The notes below the pieces were generated by a model that saw nothing but the letters and a program-made list of their open reading frames with translations, had not been told where the DNA came from and did no database searches. 64,000 nucleotides of DNA, taken from positions 62,001-126,000 of the forward strand of contig NZ_JBGSLK010000093.1 in the NCBI RefSeq assembly GCF_041740695.1. The letters are read 5' to 3'. The DNA comes from Haliscomenobacter sp041740695 (GTDB lineage Bacteria; Bacteroidota; Bacteroidia; Chitinophagales; Saprospiraceae). Below are positions 8,318 through 16,113 of the stretch, piece after piece (the stretch's first letter is position 1; each line of letters opens with the position of its first letter). Made by a program: the position numbers and the translations under genes.

Positions 8318-9529
8318 ATGAAAAAGAATCTTACACTTTTTTTCGTCCTCGCTGTGCTAGGGCTTCAAGCACAAAATTTGAGTGGCTTTTGGGTAGGAAC
8401 CGTCATGCAGAATGGCCGACCCAATGTTTTTTCCTACCAATTGGACCTCCAACAGGAAGGCACCACCCTGACCGGCAAAGCCATTTCCATCACCCAAGAC
8501 GGTACTGCTTCGGCTGAATTCTCCATTGCGGGCACCTGGGAAGGCGGTGGCAAACTCGTCCTCCAAGAGCTAACACAAGTCACCCCCAAAGGCGGCGGCT
8601 GGTGCCTCAAATACGCCAGCCTGCGCCTGGGCACTACCGGCGACGGCATTTGGGTACTCCAGGGCGGCTGGCTGTCCGACAACTGCTCACCAGGCACCAT
8701 GCGTTTGGTCAAAGAAGCAGACAGCAATCAATTGGACGTAGGTGCCGATACCTTTGTACCCGAAGGCATCTGGACAGGTGAGCTCTCTCAAACCGATCGT
8801 TCCTACGAGTTTTATTATGAATTGGAGTTAAAGGAAGGGGGCAAAGGTTTTGCCAAAATCATGTCGGAAGAAAATGGAGGTTTTGCCCGACAGTTGTTGA
8901 GTTGGAAACTCAACGAAAACCGCGACTCTCTGATCATCGAGGAACAAGGTGTGATTGAAAAAACCGACCCCAACTGGCGCTGGTGCATCAAAAAACTACA
9001 ACTCCGCCTGGACGAAGACGTGAATCGTTTTGGCTTCCATGGCGTATGGGAGGGGCGCATGGATGCCACCGAAACCCAAAAAGCTGGTGCTTGTGCCCCT
9101 GGCAAAGTCTACCTGGAAAAACCCATTTTGGATAAAGATGTAAAGGCTAGCATTCGCAGCCTGCAAACCCAAACCGCGCTCAGCAATCAAGGCCGCAAGC
9201 TCAAGCTCCAACGCAGCATCGAAGTGAAGTCACCCGAGTTGACCATCAGCGTGTGGGACAATGGCACCGAAGACGGGGATGTGATTACGCTCTTTTTTAA
9301 CGGCCATCAATTGGCCAAGCAGCACCGCATTTCCAAAAACAAGTCCAATTACCGGGTCAAATTGTCGGGCAATGAAAACTTTTTGATCCTGCAAGCAGAC
9401 GACCTGGGCAGCATCAAACCCAATACCGTAGCCGTTTCGATCAATGATGGGCAACGGGAGCAAATAATAGTGATGAGCGCCGATTTGGAGGAGAATGGGG
9501 CGGTGTTGATTCGGAAGATACAGCAGTGA
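8318..9529 (+). CDS. Secreted protein with duplicated Cys-pair domain
   Basis: Function not recognised. MKKNLTLFFVLAVLGLQAQ is a clear signal peptide, so the 403-residue protein is exported. Two consecutive domains of about 130 residues appear duplicated. Each opens with a G(F/I)W-G motif (LSGFWVGTV, EGIWTGELS), continues with alternating beta strands, and contains WC(L/I)K followed by L-LRL and then C(S/A)PG (GGWCLKYASLRL to NCSPG; WRWCIKKLQLRL to ACAPG). The paired cysteines probably form one disulfide per repeat. A third C-terminal domain (about 300-400) has the pattern SVWDNGTEDGD, LFFNGH, NSVNDG-like strands, seen as a beta module in other Bacteroidota exported proteins. Monocistronic. 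Confidence 0.75.
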   Translation: MKKNLTLFFVLAVLGLQAQNLSGFWVGTVMQNGRPNVFSYQLDLQQEGTTLTGKAISITQDGTASAEFSIAGTWEGGGKLVLQELTQVTPKGGGWCLKYASLRLGTTGDGIWVLQGGWLSDNCSPGTMRLVKEADSNQLDVGADTFVPEGIWTGELSQTDRSYEFYYELELKEGGKGFAKIMSEENGGFARQLLSWKLNENRDSLIIEEQGVIEKTDPNWRWCIKKLQLRLDEDVNRFGFHGVWEGRMDATETQKAGACAPGKVYLEKPILDKDVKASIRSLQTQTALSNQGRKLKLQRSIEVKSPELTISVWDNGTEDGDVITLFFNGHQLAKQHRISKNKSNYRVKLSGNENFLILQADDLGSIKPNTVAVSINDGQREQIIVMSADLEENGAVLIRKIQQ

Positions 9530-9573
9530 GGGGAATGTATCATTGCTTAGGTGATTTCTTGAGTGCCTTAGGT

Positions 9574-9629
9574 TTCTTAGGTGGTTAAAGAATACCCTGC
9601 TTCGCAGGCTTTTTTTCACCACCTAAGAA
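9574..9629. repeat. CTTAGGTGGT hairpin, copy A
   Basis: Twelve-base perfect arms TTCTTAGGTGGT (9574-9585) and ACCACCTAAGAA (9618-9629), with a small inner hairpin CCTGC-TTC-GCAGG (9596-9608) followed by a T run. Weaker copies of CTTAGGT extend outward on both sides. The same arm words recur at 26906-26996. It lies between convergent genes and may terminate both. Confidence 0.75.
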
Positions 9630-9706
9630 GCTTTAGAAACCAAAGAGTCACTTCAGGTTATCTGTTTAAGAAATTGGGCTAAAATTCGAGGTCACTTATG
9701 TTTATC

Positions 9707-11005
9707 CTAATCAGACTTGACAGTCCTTTTTAGCCACGTATAAACAGGGATGCCAAGTGCCAACAAAATCAATCCACTCCCAATCGTCACCCAGCCCGTC
9801 CCAATTATCGCCGCTAAAACCAAGCTAAATGTCACGATCGAGCGCAGCCCCAAAAGCCAATGCGCCCTCCAACTCAAGTTCCCTTCCCGCCACAAGCAGC
9901 CCAATTCAGCTACAGCGCTGAACAAATAAGGAATCAAATTGGCCAGTGTCGCCAGCAGGATCATTTTTTTGAATTGTTCTTGCAAGGAATCACTGTAATT
10001 CAATAACACCATCACCGACATCAACACACTTGATAGGATCAAGGCTTGAGCCGGTGCACCGCGACGATTTTCCCGACCAAAAAAAGCGGGAAACAACCCA
10101 TCTTTAGCCACAGTATAAGGAATTTGGCCCTGCAATAATATCCAGCCATTCAAAGCACCCAGGCAGGCCAGGGCCGCCGCTGCCGCAATCGCATAATACC
10201 CAGGCATGCCCCACAAAGTTTTGGCGGCATCCGCAAAAGGAGCGGCGGAAGATTTCAACTCATCCTGGTTCAAAATGCCCATCACCGCAGAACAAGACGC
10301 TACAAAAACCAAGGCCGAAAAAACCGTACCCCACCAAGTAGCCCGACTGATGTTTTTCTCAGGATTGCGAATGGAGGCAGCGGGAATGGTCGCCGACTCA
10401 ATACCCAAAAAAGACCAAAAGGTCAATGCTGCCCCTTGTAAGGCCATACTTCCCAGTGAAAATGGCTGGGGATCTACCGCCCAGTTGCTCCATTTAAAGT
10501 GACTAAAACCCAAAGTACCCAACAACAGAATCGGCAAAAGGCGCAAAATGGTGGTCAAAAGCTGAAACTGCGCAGCCTCGCGTACCCCCCGTAGATTGAT
10601 GGCTGTAGCTACCCAAATGGAGGCCAAACAAGCCAGCAAAGAATAAAGGGAGTTGCTTCCAAGTGCCGGAAAAAATGGGGTAAGATTGGCCACAAAAGCA
10701 ATGGCAATGGCCGCATTGCCCGTCCAAAGCGAAATCCAGTAGCCCCAGGCTACGGTAAATGCACTTAAATCGCCAAAAGCAACCCGGGTATAGGCATAAG
10801 GGCCGCCGTTCACCGGAATTTGACGGCTGAGCCGTGAAAAGGTGTAGGCCAACAGTAAAGCTCCTGTTCCCGACACCAACCAACCCAACAAACTAAAATA
10901 GCCAAACATGGCCAAAGTAGCTGGCAGCAAAAAAATACCCGAACCAATCATATTGCCCGCGACCAGGGCTATGGCCGACCAAAGGCCAATTTGTGGAGTT
11001 TTCAA
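9707..11005 (-). CDS. APC-superfamily amino acid permease
   Basis: An inner-membrane transporter of about 432 residues with roughly 12 hydrophobic segments. The first membrane segment contains GNMIGSGIFLLPATLA, the substrate-binding GSGIF motif of APC carriers; FWSFLGIESATIPAASIRNPEKNISRA corresponds to the TM6 region of AdiC/YjeH-like antiporters. It likely exchanges or imports an amino acid or amine. I place the start at a TTG (11003-11005) because it overlaps the preceding gene's TGA (11002-11004) as TTGA, a coupling arrangement, and gives MKTPQIGLWS just before TM1. The longer GTG form (11065) would add 20 residues that overlap the methyltransferase. Confidence 0.85.
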   Translation of the reverse strand: MKTPQIGLWSAIALVAGNMIGSGIFLLPATLAMFGYFSLLGWLVSGTGALLLAYTFSRLSRQIPVNGGPYAYTRVAFGDLSAFTVAWGYWISLWTGNAAIAIAFVANLTPFFPALGSNSLYSLLACLASIWVATAINLRGVREAAQFQLLTTILRLLPILLLGTLGFSHFKWSNWAVDPQPFSLGSMALQGAALTFWSFLGIESATIPAASIRNPEKNISRATWWGTVFSALVFVASCSAVMGILNQDELKSSAAPFADAAKTLWGMPGYYAIAAAAALACLGALNGWILLQGQIPYTVAKDGLFPAFFGRENRRGAPAQALILSSVLMSVMVLLNYSDSLQEQFKKMILLATLANLIPYLFSAVAELGCLWREGNLSWRAHWLLGLRSIVTFSLVLAAIIGTGWVTIGSGLILLALGIPVYTWLKRTVKSD

Positions 11006-11745
11006 ACGTGGCCAGTTTTGAGAAAGATGGGAAAACGGATGTCTAAAACCTGCTCCTCTGGCCACCAGGCCCGCAGTTGGGGATAAAGCTGCGCTACGGG
11101 ATCTTCACCCTTTTCACGGATGTATTTTTTGACACTCGACCAGGTACCCAAATACCCGCAGAACTGCTCCAGGCTCCAGCGCTTGTGGATGGAAAATTGA
11201 GCTTGTTCGACCGCTGCCAAGGGGAAAGGAATCCGGGCGTAAGCTTCATCAATGTGGTGCCGGTCTGCATCCCAGTAAGGGCCAATGGTGGCGCTGTAAA
11301 AATGTTGAATCCAAGGGTCAATTTCAGGATGGACACTCAATAGCCCATAACCCCAAACCGCTAGTAGGGCGCCAGGTTTAGCCACCCGCCTGAGCTCCTC
11401 ATAAAATGCCGAAAAGTCGAACCAATGTATGGCTTGAGCTACCGTGATGAGGTCGAATTGTTGCTCGGAAAAAGGGCTTTGCTCTGCCCGACATACACTG
11501 TATTGAATGCGGGAATGTGGTACAGCTTGTTCGATTTGGGCTGCACTTAGGTCGCTGGCCTGCACTTGGTTAAATCGTTCAGCGAGGACGATTGCTACCT
11601 GTCCATTACCCGTTCCACAATCCCAGGCGCAGTCAAAATGTTTGACCCTGGCGTACAGGTAATGGTACAATTCGAGGGGATAGTCTGGCCGGAATTGGGC
11701 GTATTCCGCCGAGGCCGTGGAAAAATTATCGATGGATGCTTTCAT
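11002..11745 (-). CDS. Class I SAM-dependent methyltransferase
   Basis: A 247-residue Rossmann-fold methyltransferase. Motif I is WDCGTGNGQVA, followed by ASDLSAAQIEQA (acidic residue for the SAM ribose), and FDLITVAQAIHWFD (motif IV), a pattern typical of the Methyltransf_11 family of small-molecule methyltransferases related to yeast TMT1/trans-aconitate enzymes. The start is the ATG at 11743-11745 (MKASIDNFST); the longer frame from 11781 would read across a dispersed repeat at 11757-11803. The TGA overlaps the permease start. The joint transcript suggests a shared role, but the substrate is unknown. Confidence 0.85.
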   Translation of the reverse strand: MKASIDNFSTASAEYAQFRPDYPLELYHYLYARVKHFDCAWDCGTGNGQVAIVLAERFNQVQASDLSAAQIEQAVPHSRIQYSVCRAEQSPFSEQQFDLITVAQAIHWFDFSAFYEELRRVAKPGALLAVWGYGLLSVHPEIDPWIQHFYSATIGPYWDADRHHIDEAYARIPFPLAAVEQAQFSIHKRWSLEQFCGYLGTWSSVKKYIREKGEDPVAQLYPQLRAWWPEEQVLDIRFPIFLKTGHV

Positions 11746-11756
11746 GGCAATAGGAT

Positions 11757-11803
11757 TAAGGGGCGATAAAAAAACGAACACTTATTTTTGCCCCACTACT
11801 AAG
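11757..11803. repeat. Palindromic dispersed element, internally deleted copy 2
   Basis: 47 bases with the same ends as the elements at 5183 and 27005 (TAAGGGGCGATAAAAAAA and CTTATTTTTGCCCCACTACTAAG) but joined by only a few bases, so the interior of about 80 bases is absent. It lies 11 bases upstream of the methyltransferase ATG, between divergent methyltransferase genes, so it may affect expression of either. Confidence 0.8.
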
Positions 11804-11913
11804 GGATGGAAAGTAGTACTTTTTGGGAAAAAACAGGGAAATTTCAGTACTGGGAACCATTTATCGTTCAAATTTGTACTGCCACCGTTTTTTAACCTAA
11901 TATCCCTTTGATT

Positions 11914-12654
11914 ATGAGTAAGCTGTATACCGAGTACGCCGAAGTATATCACTTGATGTACCAGGGCTTGATTGATTACGATGAAGAATTCGTGGACTAC
12001 CAAAAAATCCTGGCCGATTTTAACTGTAAATCCCTGCTGGAAGTCGCCTGTGGTACCGGGCAATTGGGCCGTCGTTTAGTCGAAGCGGGGTATACTTACC
12101 AAGGGCTAGACATGAGCGCTGACATGTTGGATTTTGCCCGGGAAATGTTACCTGGAGGTCAATTCCACCAACAGGACATGCGCTACATTCAAGTCCCCGA
12201 CACCTTTGATGCGGTGCTCATCACGGCGCGTAGTGTCTCTTACCTGCTGCAAAATTCCGATGCCTTGAGTACCTTCCAAAACATCAAAAAAGTGCTAAAA
12301 CCCGGCGGTATTTTGACTTTTGATTTTATCGACGCCAATACCTACATCCCCCATATCCTGGCCAACCCAATGGCGATTCACGAAGTAGAAACCGCAAAAG
12401 GAAAATTCAAACGAGAGAACCATTACTACATCAATTTTACCGATGGCTGGTGCTTGACCTGGGATGCGAAGTATTTTAAACAAAAGGAAGAAGGTGGATA
12501 CGAGTCCCTTGGCAATGACAAACACCAGTTACGTGCTTTCACTGAAGATGAGATGTGTTTGCTGTTGGAACTGTCCGGATTGAAAGTTCAAGCGGTGTTG
12601 CAACGGCCATCGTATGCATACAATACCAAAGTGGCGATTGCGCAAAACGTATAA
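11914..12654 (+). CDS. Class I SAM-dependent methyltransferase
   Basis: A 246-residue methyltransferase with motif I LLEVACGTGQLG, LDMSADMLDFA (SAM ribose), and FDAVLITARSVSYL (motif IV) followed by LKPGGILTFDFID. It resembles the Methyltransf_25/DUF-type enzymes that act on small molecules. ATG at 11914 is preferred to the TTG six bases upstream. It is the divergent neighbour of another methyltransferase and converges with an AlkD-like gene with no gap: its TAA ends at 12654 and the opposite gene's stop begins at 12655. There is no room for a dedicated terminator, so convergent transcripts must overlap. Substrate unknown. Confidence 0.85.
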   Translation: MSKLYTEYAEVYHLMYQGLIDYDEEFVDYQKILADFNCKSLLEVACGTGQLGRRLVEAGYTYQGLDMSADMLDFAREMLPGGQFHQQDMRYIQVPDTFDAVLITARSVSYLLQNSDALSTFQNIKKVLKPGGILTFDFIDANTYIPHILANPMAIHEVETAKGKFKRENHYYINFTDGWCLTWDAKYFKQKEEGGYESLGNDKHQLRAFTEDEMCLLLELSGLKVQAVLQRPSYAYNTKVAIAQNV

Positions 12655-13335
12655 TTAAGCTTTCATCAAACGGATTGCCTCCCGGGCGGTCAAAGCAGGC
12701 AATTTATGGCTTTGTACAAAAGTCATTACCGCCTGAGGGTTCACTTTGGAGTATTCCCTCAAAGCCCAACCCGCACCCTTTTGTACAAAAAACTCCTTAC
12801 TATCCGCCCGGCGCAATACGTTTTTGAACAAGCGCTGGGCGTCAGTTTTTTGCTTGTAGCCCAATTGAAAAATGATGGCGGCACGTTGGTACCAGAAATT
12901 TTCACTTTCGATCCAACGGTCTGTATACAACGCAATCTGCTCTGGGAAGCGTAAAAACAGCCCTCCGGCCAGTTTAGGGGCCAAAAAATCCACCGAATCC
13001 CACCAGGATTGAATGCCTATCAACTCCTCAAACACATCTAAAAAAGAAACATCCAGCGTTTTTAATCTTTTGCTCAGAGCATCGCCCACAAAGTAATGCA
13101 TCTCGCGGTATTCTGACTCAAAACAAGCTCGGCACAAAGCTTTTAAGGTTTCTCCTTCCGGCAAACCTTGTTCGGCAATAAAAGCAGCAGCCAAAGCCCG
13201 TCGTTGTGGGGTTTTGATTCCGTAATAGGGGAATAGCTCCTTCATGTAACGCGACATCCCTACAGCATTAGTTGGGTTGCCATGCCGGAGATATATTTTT
13301 CCGAGCTCCCGGATGTATTGAGTTACTTCGTTCAT
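12655..13335 (-). CDS. DNA alkylation repair protein (AlkD-like HEAT repeats)
   Basis: A 226-residue all-helical protein of the AlkC/AlkD DNA glycosylase family, which releases N3- and N7-alkylated purines. Diagnostic segments are MSRYMKELFPYYGIKTPQRRAL near the N terminus, WWDSVDFLAPKL with the likely catalytic Asp, FWYQRAAIIFQLGY, and QKGAGWALREYSK near the C terminus. The start is the ATG at 13333-13335 (MNEVTQY); the 31 residues from the upstream start are low-complexity and overlap the arsM promoter. Divergent from arsM by about 137 bases. Confidence 0.88.
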   Translation of the reverse strand: MNEVTQYIRELGKIYLRHGNPTNAVGMSRYMKELFPYYGIKTPQRRALAAAFIAEQGLPEGETLKALCRACFESEYREMHYFVGDALSKRLKTLDVSFLDVFEELIGIQSWWDSVDFLAPKLAGGLFLRFPEQIALYTDRWIESENFWYQRAAIIFQLGYKQKTDAQRLFKNVLRRADSKEFFVQKGAGWALREYSKVNPQAVMTFVQSHKLPALTAREAIRLMKA

Positions 13336-13412
13336 TTTTAATGAATTATGTTTAGTTTCTGCAAATAGCAATTTCTTTTTTTGATTAAAAATACATTTTT
13401 TTAAAAAAAGAC

Positions 13413-13470
13413 TTGACATGTTGCACAATCAATCGGTATATTGCGATGAATTTAATCGTAAAATACCGAT
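13413..13470 (+). promoter_or_regulatory. Candidate arsM promoter with palindrome
   Basis: TTGACA (13413-13418), 18 bases, TATATT (13437-13442), a good match to the sigma70 consensus, 30 bases before the ATG. An 8-base inverted repeat ATCGGTAT (13432-13439) / ATACCGAT (13463-13470) overlaps the -10 region and the likely transcript start, a position suited to repression. No ArsR-type regulator is visible in the window. Confidence 0.45.
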
Positions 13471-13472
13471 CA

Positions 13473-14276
13473 ATGCGTAACGAACAAGAACTAAAAGAAC
13501 TGGTGCACAGCAAATACAGCGCCATTGCTCAATCCACCAACAAAGCCAGTGGCTGTTGCGACACCTCCTGTTGTGGCCCTAGTGAGGAGGTGTACACCCT
13601 GATGGCCGATGAATACACCAACCTGGAAGGCTACAACCAGGACGCCGATCTGGGTTTGGGCTGCGGCTTACCCACCCAATTTGCCAAAATTAAAGCTGGC
13701 GATACGGTACTTGACCTGGGCTCCGGAGCAGGCAATGATTGCTTTGTGGCTCGCCATGAAACCGGTGACAAAGGCCAGGTCATCGGTGTAGACTTTTCAG
13801 AAGCCATGATCGCCCGTGCTCGGGCAAATGTAGCCAAATTGGGTTTCCAAAACGTTGAGTTTCGTCATGGCGACATCGAAAACTTGCCCGTAGCCAGCAA
13901 TTCCGTTGATGTGGTGGTCAGCAACTGTGTTTTGAATCTAGTGCCCAACAAAGCCAATGTCTTTACTGAAATTTACCGCGTACTCAAACCCGGCGCCCAT
14001 TTCAGCATTTCCGACATCGTCATCGAAGGCGACTTACCCCCCTCCTTGCAAGAAGCAGCCGAAATGTACGCAGGCTGCGTATCCGGTGCCATCCAACGCC
14101 AAGACTACCTGCAACTGATCGAAAAGGCTGGCTTCAAAAATGTCACCTTACAAAAAGAAAAACCCATCCTGCTGCCCGAAGAGCTGCTGCAACAATACCT
14201 CTCTCCTGCCGATGTTGAATTGGCCAAGGAGAAAATGGGCGATATCATGAGCATTACGGTGTACGCGGAGAAGTGA
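13473..14276 (+). CDS. arsM: Arsenite methyltransferase
   Basis: A 267-residue SAM-dependent arsenite methyltransferase, which converts As(III) to methylated arsenicals. Motif I is LDLGSGAGNDCFVA; VIGVDFSEAMI and the DIENLPV segment follow. The three family cysteines are visible as Cys64 (GLGCGLP), Cys152 (VSNCVLNL) and Cys202 (YAGCVSGA); the 50-residue spacing of the last two matches known ArsM. An N-terminal CC-DTS-CC cluster (28-34) may add thiol binding. ATG at 13473 (MRNEQELKEL) is chosen because the region before it holds the promoter. Standalone gene; no ars operon neighbours. Confidence 0.9.
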   Translation: MRNEQELKELVHSKYSAIAQSTNKASGCCDTSCCGPSEEVYTLMADEYTNLEGYNQDADLGLGCGLPTQFAKIKAGDTVLDLGSGAGNDCFVARHETGDKGQVIGVDFSEAMIARARANVAKLGFQNVEFRHGDIENLPVASNSVDVVVSNCVLNLVPNKANVFTEIYRVLKPGAHFSISDIVIEGDLPPSLQEAAEMYAGCVSGAIQRQDYLQLIEKAGFKNVTLQKEKPILLPEELLQQYLSPADVELAKEKMGDIMSITVYAEK

Positions 14277-14280
14277 AAAG

Positions 14281-14383
14281 GAGTGAAGAGTGAAGAGTGA
14301 AGAGTGAAAAGCTGTTATACCATATGGATTTCACCGTTTGGTATTTTTCATCACTCATCACTCATCACTCTTCACTCTTTACT
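14281..14383. repeat. GAGTGAA heptad hairpin between convergent genes
   Basis: The left arm is four GAGTGAA heptads (14281-14309); the right arm (14349-14383) is the complementary series (CATCACTCATCACTCATCAC). The centre has a second small palindrome, ATACCA...TGGTAT. It separates the convergent arsM and glpK stops, as expected for a bidirectional terminator, and has the same design as 7594-7710. Confidence 0.85.
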
Positions 14384-15871
14384 TTATTCCTCCCATCCCA
14401 TCGTCCGCTCCACCGCCTTCAACCAGCCTTTGTACAACTTTTCCCGTTGTTCAACCGACATGTTAGGGTGGAAAGCGCGATCAAGGTGCCATTTGGATTG
14501 TAGGTCGGCCATGGTCCAAAAGCCACAGGCCAGGCCTGCCAGGTAGGCCGCGCCGAGGGCCGTGGTTTCAATGATTTTGGGGCGTTCAACACTCACTCCT
14601 AAAATATCGGATTGGAATTGCATGAGCAGGTTGTTGGCGCAGGCGCCACCGTCCACGCGTAAGACAGCCAAGGGTGTGCCCGCGTCTTTCTCCATGGCCC
14701 CCAAAACGTCCTTGGTTTGGTAGGCCAAGGATTCCAGGGTTGCCCGGATCAGGTGTGATTTGGAAGTGCCCCGGGTCAATCCAAAAATGGCTCCTCGGGC
14801 ATACATGTCCCAATATGGCGCGCCCAAGCCCGCAAAAGCAGGCACTACGTACACCCCTTCGGTACTGGGCGCTTTCATGGCAAAAAACTCTGAATCGGGG
14901 GACTCATCAATGATTTTTAGTCCATCGCGCAGCCATTGAATAGCAGCCCCGGCGATGAATACACTGCCTTCCAGGGCATAATGCACTTCGCCATTCAAGC
15001 CCCAGGCAATGGTCGTCAACAGCCCGGCATTGGACTCAATGCGTTCTTTGCCCGTATTCATCAGCATAAAACAGCCTGTACCGTAAGTATTTTTGGCTGC
15101 GCCAGGTTGAAAACAGCCCTGACCAAAGAGGGCAGCCTGTTGATCACCCGCAATGCCTCCGATGGGGATTTCAGCGCCGAATAAGTCCGCTGCGGTTTTG
15201 CCATAAATTTGGCTCGATGGGCAGACCTGAGGCAGCATATTAGCGGGCACATCCAACACATCCAACAAATGCTGATCCCATTCCAGCTTCTGGATGTTGT
15301 ACATCAAGGTTCGGGAAGCATTAGAATAGTCGGTGATGTGCACCTTACCTGCAGTCAATTTCCAAACCAGCCAGGTATCAATCGTTCCAAAAAGCAATTC
15401 ACCTTTGGCGGCTTTTTCCCTTGCGCCTTCCACATTGTCCAAAATCCATTTTACCTTGGTGCCCGAGAAGTAGGCGTCTACCACCAAACCCGTTTGGGCT
15501 TTGATGTAGGCTTCTTCACCCTGAGCTTTTAGGGCATCGCAAATGGCGGCGGTACGGCGATCTTGCCAAACAATCGCATTAAAAATGGGTTGCCCGGTCG
15601 TTTTGTCCCACACTACCGTCGTTTCACGCTGGTTGGTAATGCCGATACCAGCTATTTGGCTGGGACTCACGTTGTGTGCCCTGAGCACCTCGCGGGCCAC
15701 AGCAAGCTGGGTGTTCCAGATTTCCAAGGGATTGTGCTCCACCCAACCAGGTTGTGGGTAGTATTGAGTGAACTCCTGTTGGCGTACGCCAGCCACATTG
15801 CCATCCTGGTCAAAAAGAATGGCGCGGGAACTGGTGGTACCTTGATCGAGGGCAAGAATGTATTGTTGCAT
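14384..15871 (-). CDS. glpK: Glycerol kinase
   Basis: A 495-residue FGGY kinase, full length for GlpK, phosphorylating glycerol with ATP to glycerol 3-phosphate in the cytosol. Recognised by the N-terminal phosphate loop ALDQGTTSSRAILFD, the RETTVVWDK and IVWQDRRT segments that contact glycerol, GIAGDQQAALFGQ, TYGTGCFMLMNTG, and the C-terminal ATP-site GGACANNLLMQFQSDIL. ATG at 15869-15871. There is no glpF or glpD next to it, so it stands alone between two long intergenic hairpins. Confidence 0.97.
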   Translation of the reverse strand: MQQYILALDQGTTSSRAILFDQDGNVAGVRQQEFTQYYPQPGWVEHNPLEIWNTQLAVAREVLRAHNVSPSQIAGIGITNQRETTVVWDKTTGQPIFNAIVWQDRRTAAICDALKAQGEEAYIKAQTGLVVDAYFSGTKVKWILDNVEGAREKAAKGELLFGTIDTWLVWKLTAGKVHITDYSNASRTLMYNIQKLEWDQHLLDVLDVPANMLPQVCPSSQIYGKTAADLFGAEIPIGGIAGDQQAALFGQGCFQPGAAKNTYGTGCFMLMNTGKERIESNAGLLTTIAWGLNGEVHYALEGSVFIAGAAIQWLRDGLKIIDESPDSEFFAMKAPSTEGVYVVPAFAGLGAPYWDMYARGAIFGLTRGTSKSHLIRATLESLAYQTKDVLGAMEKDAGTPLAVLRVDGGACANNLLMQFQSDILGVSVERPKIIETTALGAAYLAGLACGFWTMADLQSKWHLDRAFHPNMSVEQREKLYKGWLKAVERTMGWEE

Positions 15872-15933
15872 GGTTGAAAAAGGAGAATTTGAATGATGGG
15901 TTAAACTAATTTGGCGTTTATCTCATTTAGGAT

Positions 15934-16040
15934 GTTGAGTGTCTCGGCTACGCTCGACAACCGGTGCTGTGACCAGCACTTCGGCTCCGCTCAGTGACCA
16001 GTCTCAGCACCGGTTGTCGAGCGTAGCCGAGACACTCAAC
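15934..16040. repeat. Perfect 35-base inverted repeat
   Basis: Arms at 15934-15968 and 16006-16040 are perfectly complementary over 35 bases (GTTGAGTGTCTCGGCTACGC...), with a 37-base loop containing repeated GTGACCAG words. It is more GC-rich than its surroundings. It lies between the divergent glpK and bshC genes, upstream of both, so it is not simply a terminator; a dispersed repeat is more likely. Confidence 0.85.
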
Positions 16041-16113
16041 TTCAAATATAAAATTTTATTCGTCCAAAATGCTTTTACACCAAAAAAACGCTACACTAAC
16101 CGACACACCCGAC

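Noticed and set aside
9596..9620. Simple rho-independent terminator only
   Set aside because: The inner CCTGC-TTC-GCAGG plus T run does look like a terminator, but it lies within larger arms that recur at 26906, so it is listed as a repeat.
11746..11781. Longer methyltransferase N terminus
   Set aside because: The extra residues are read from the dispersed palindromic repeat at 11757-11803.
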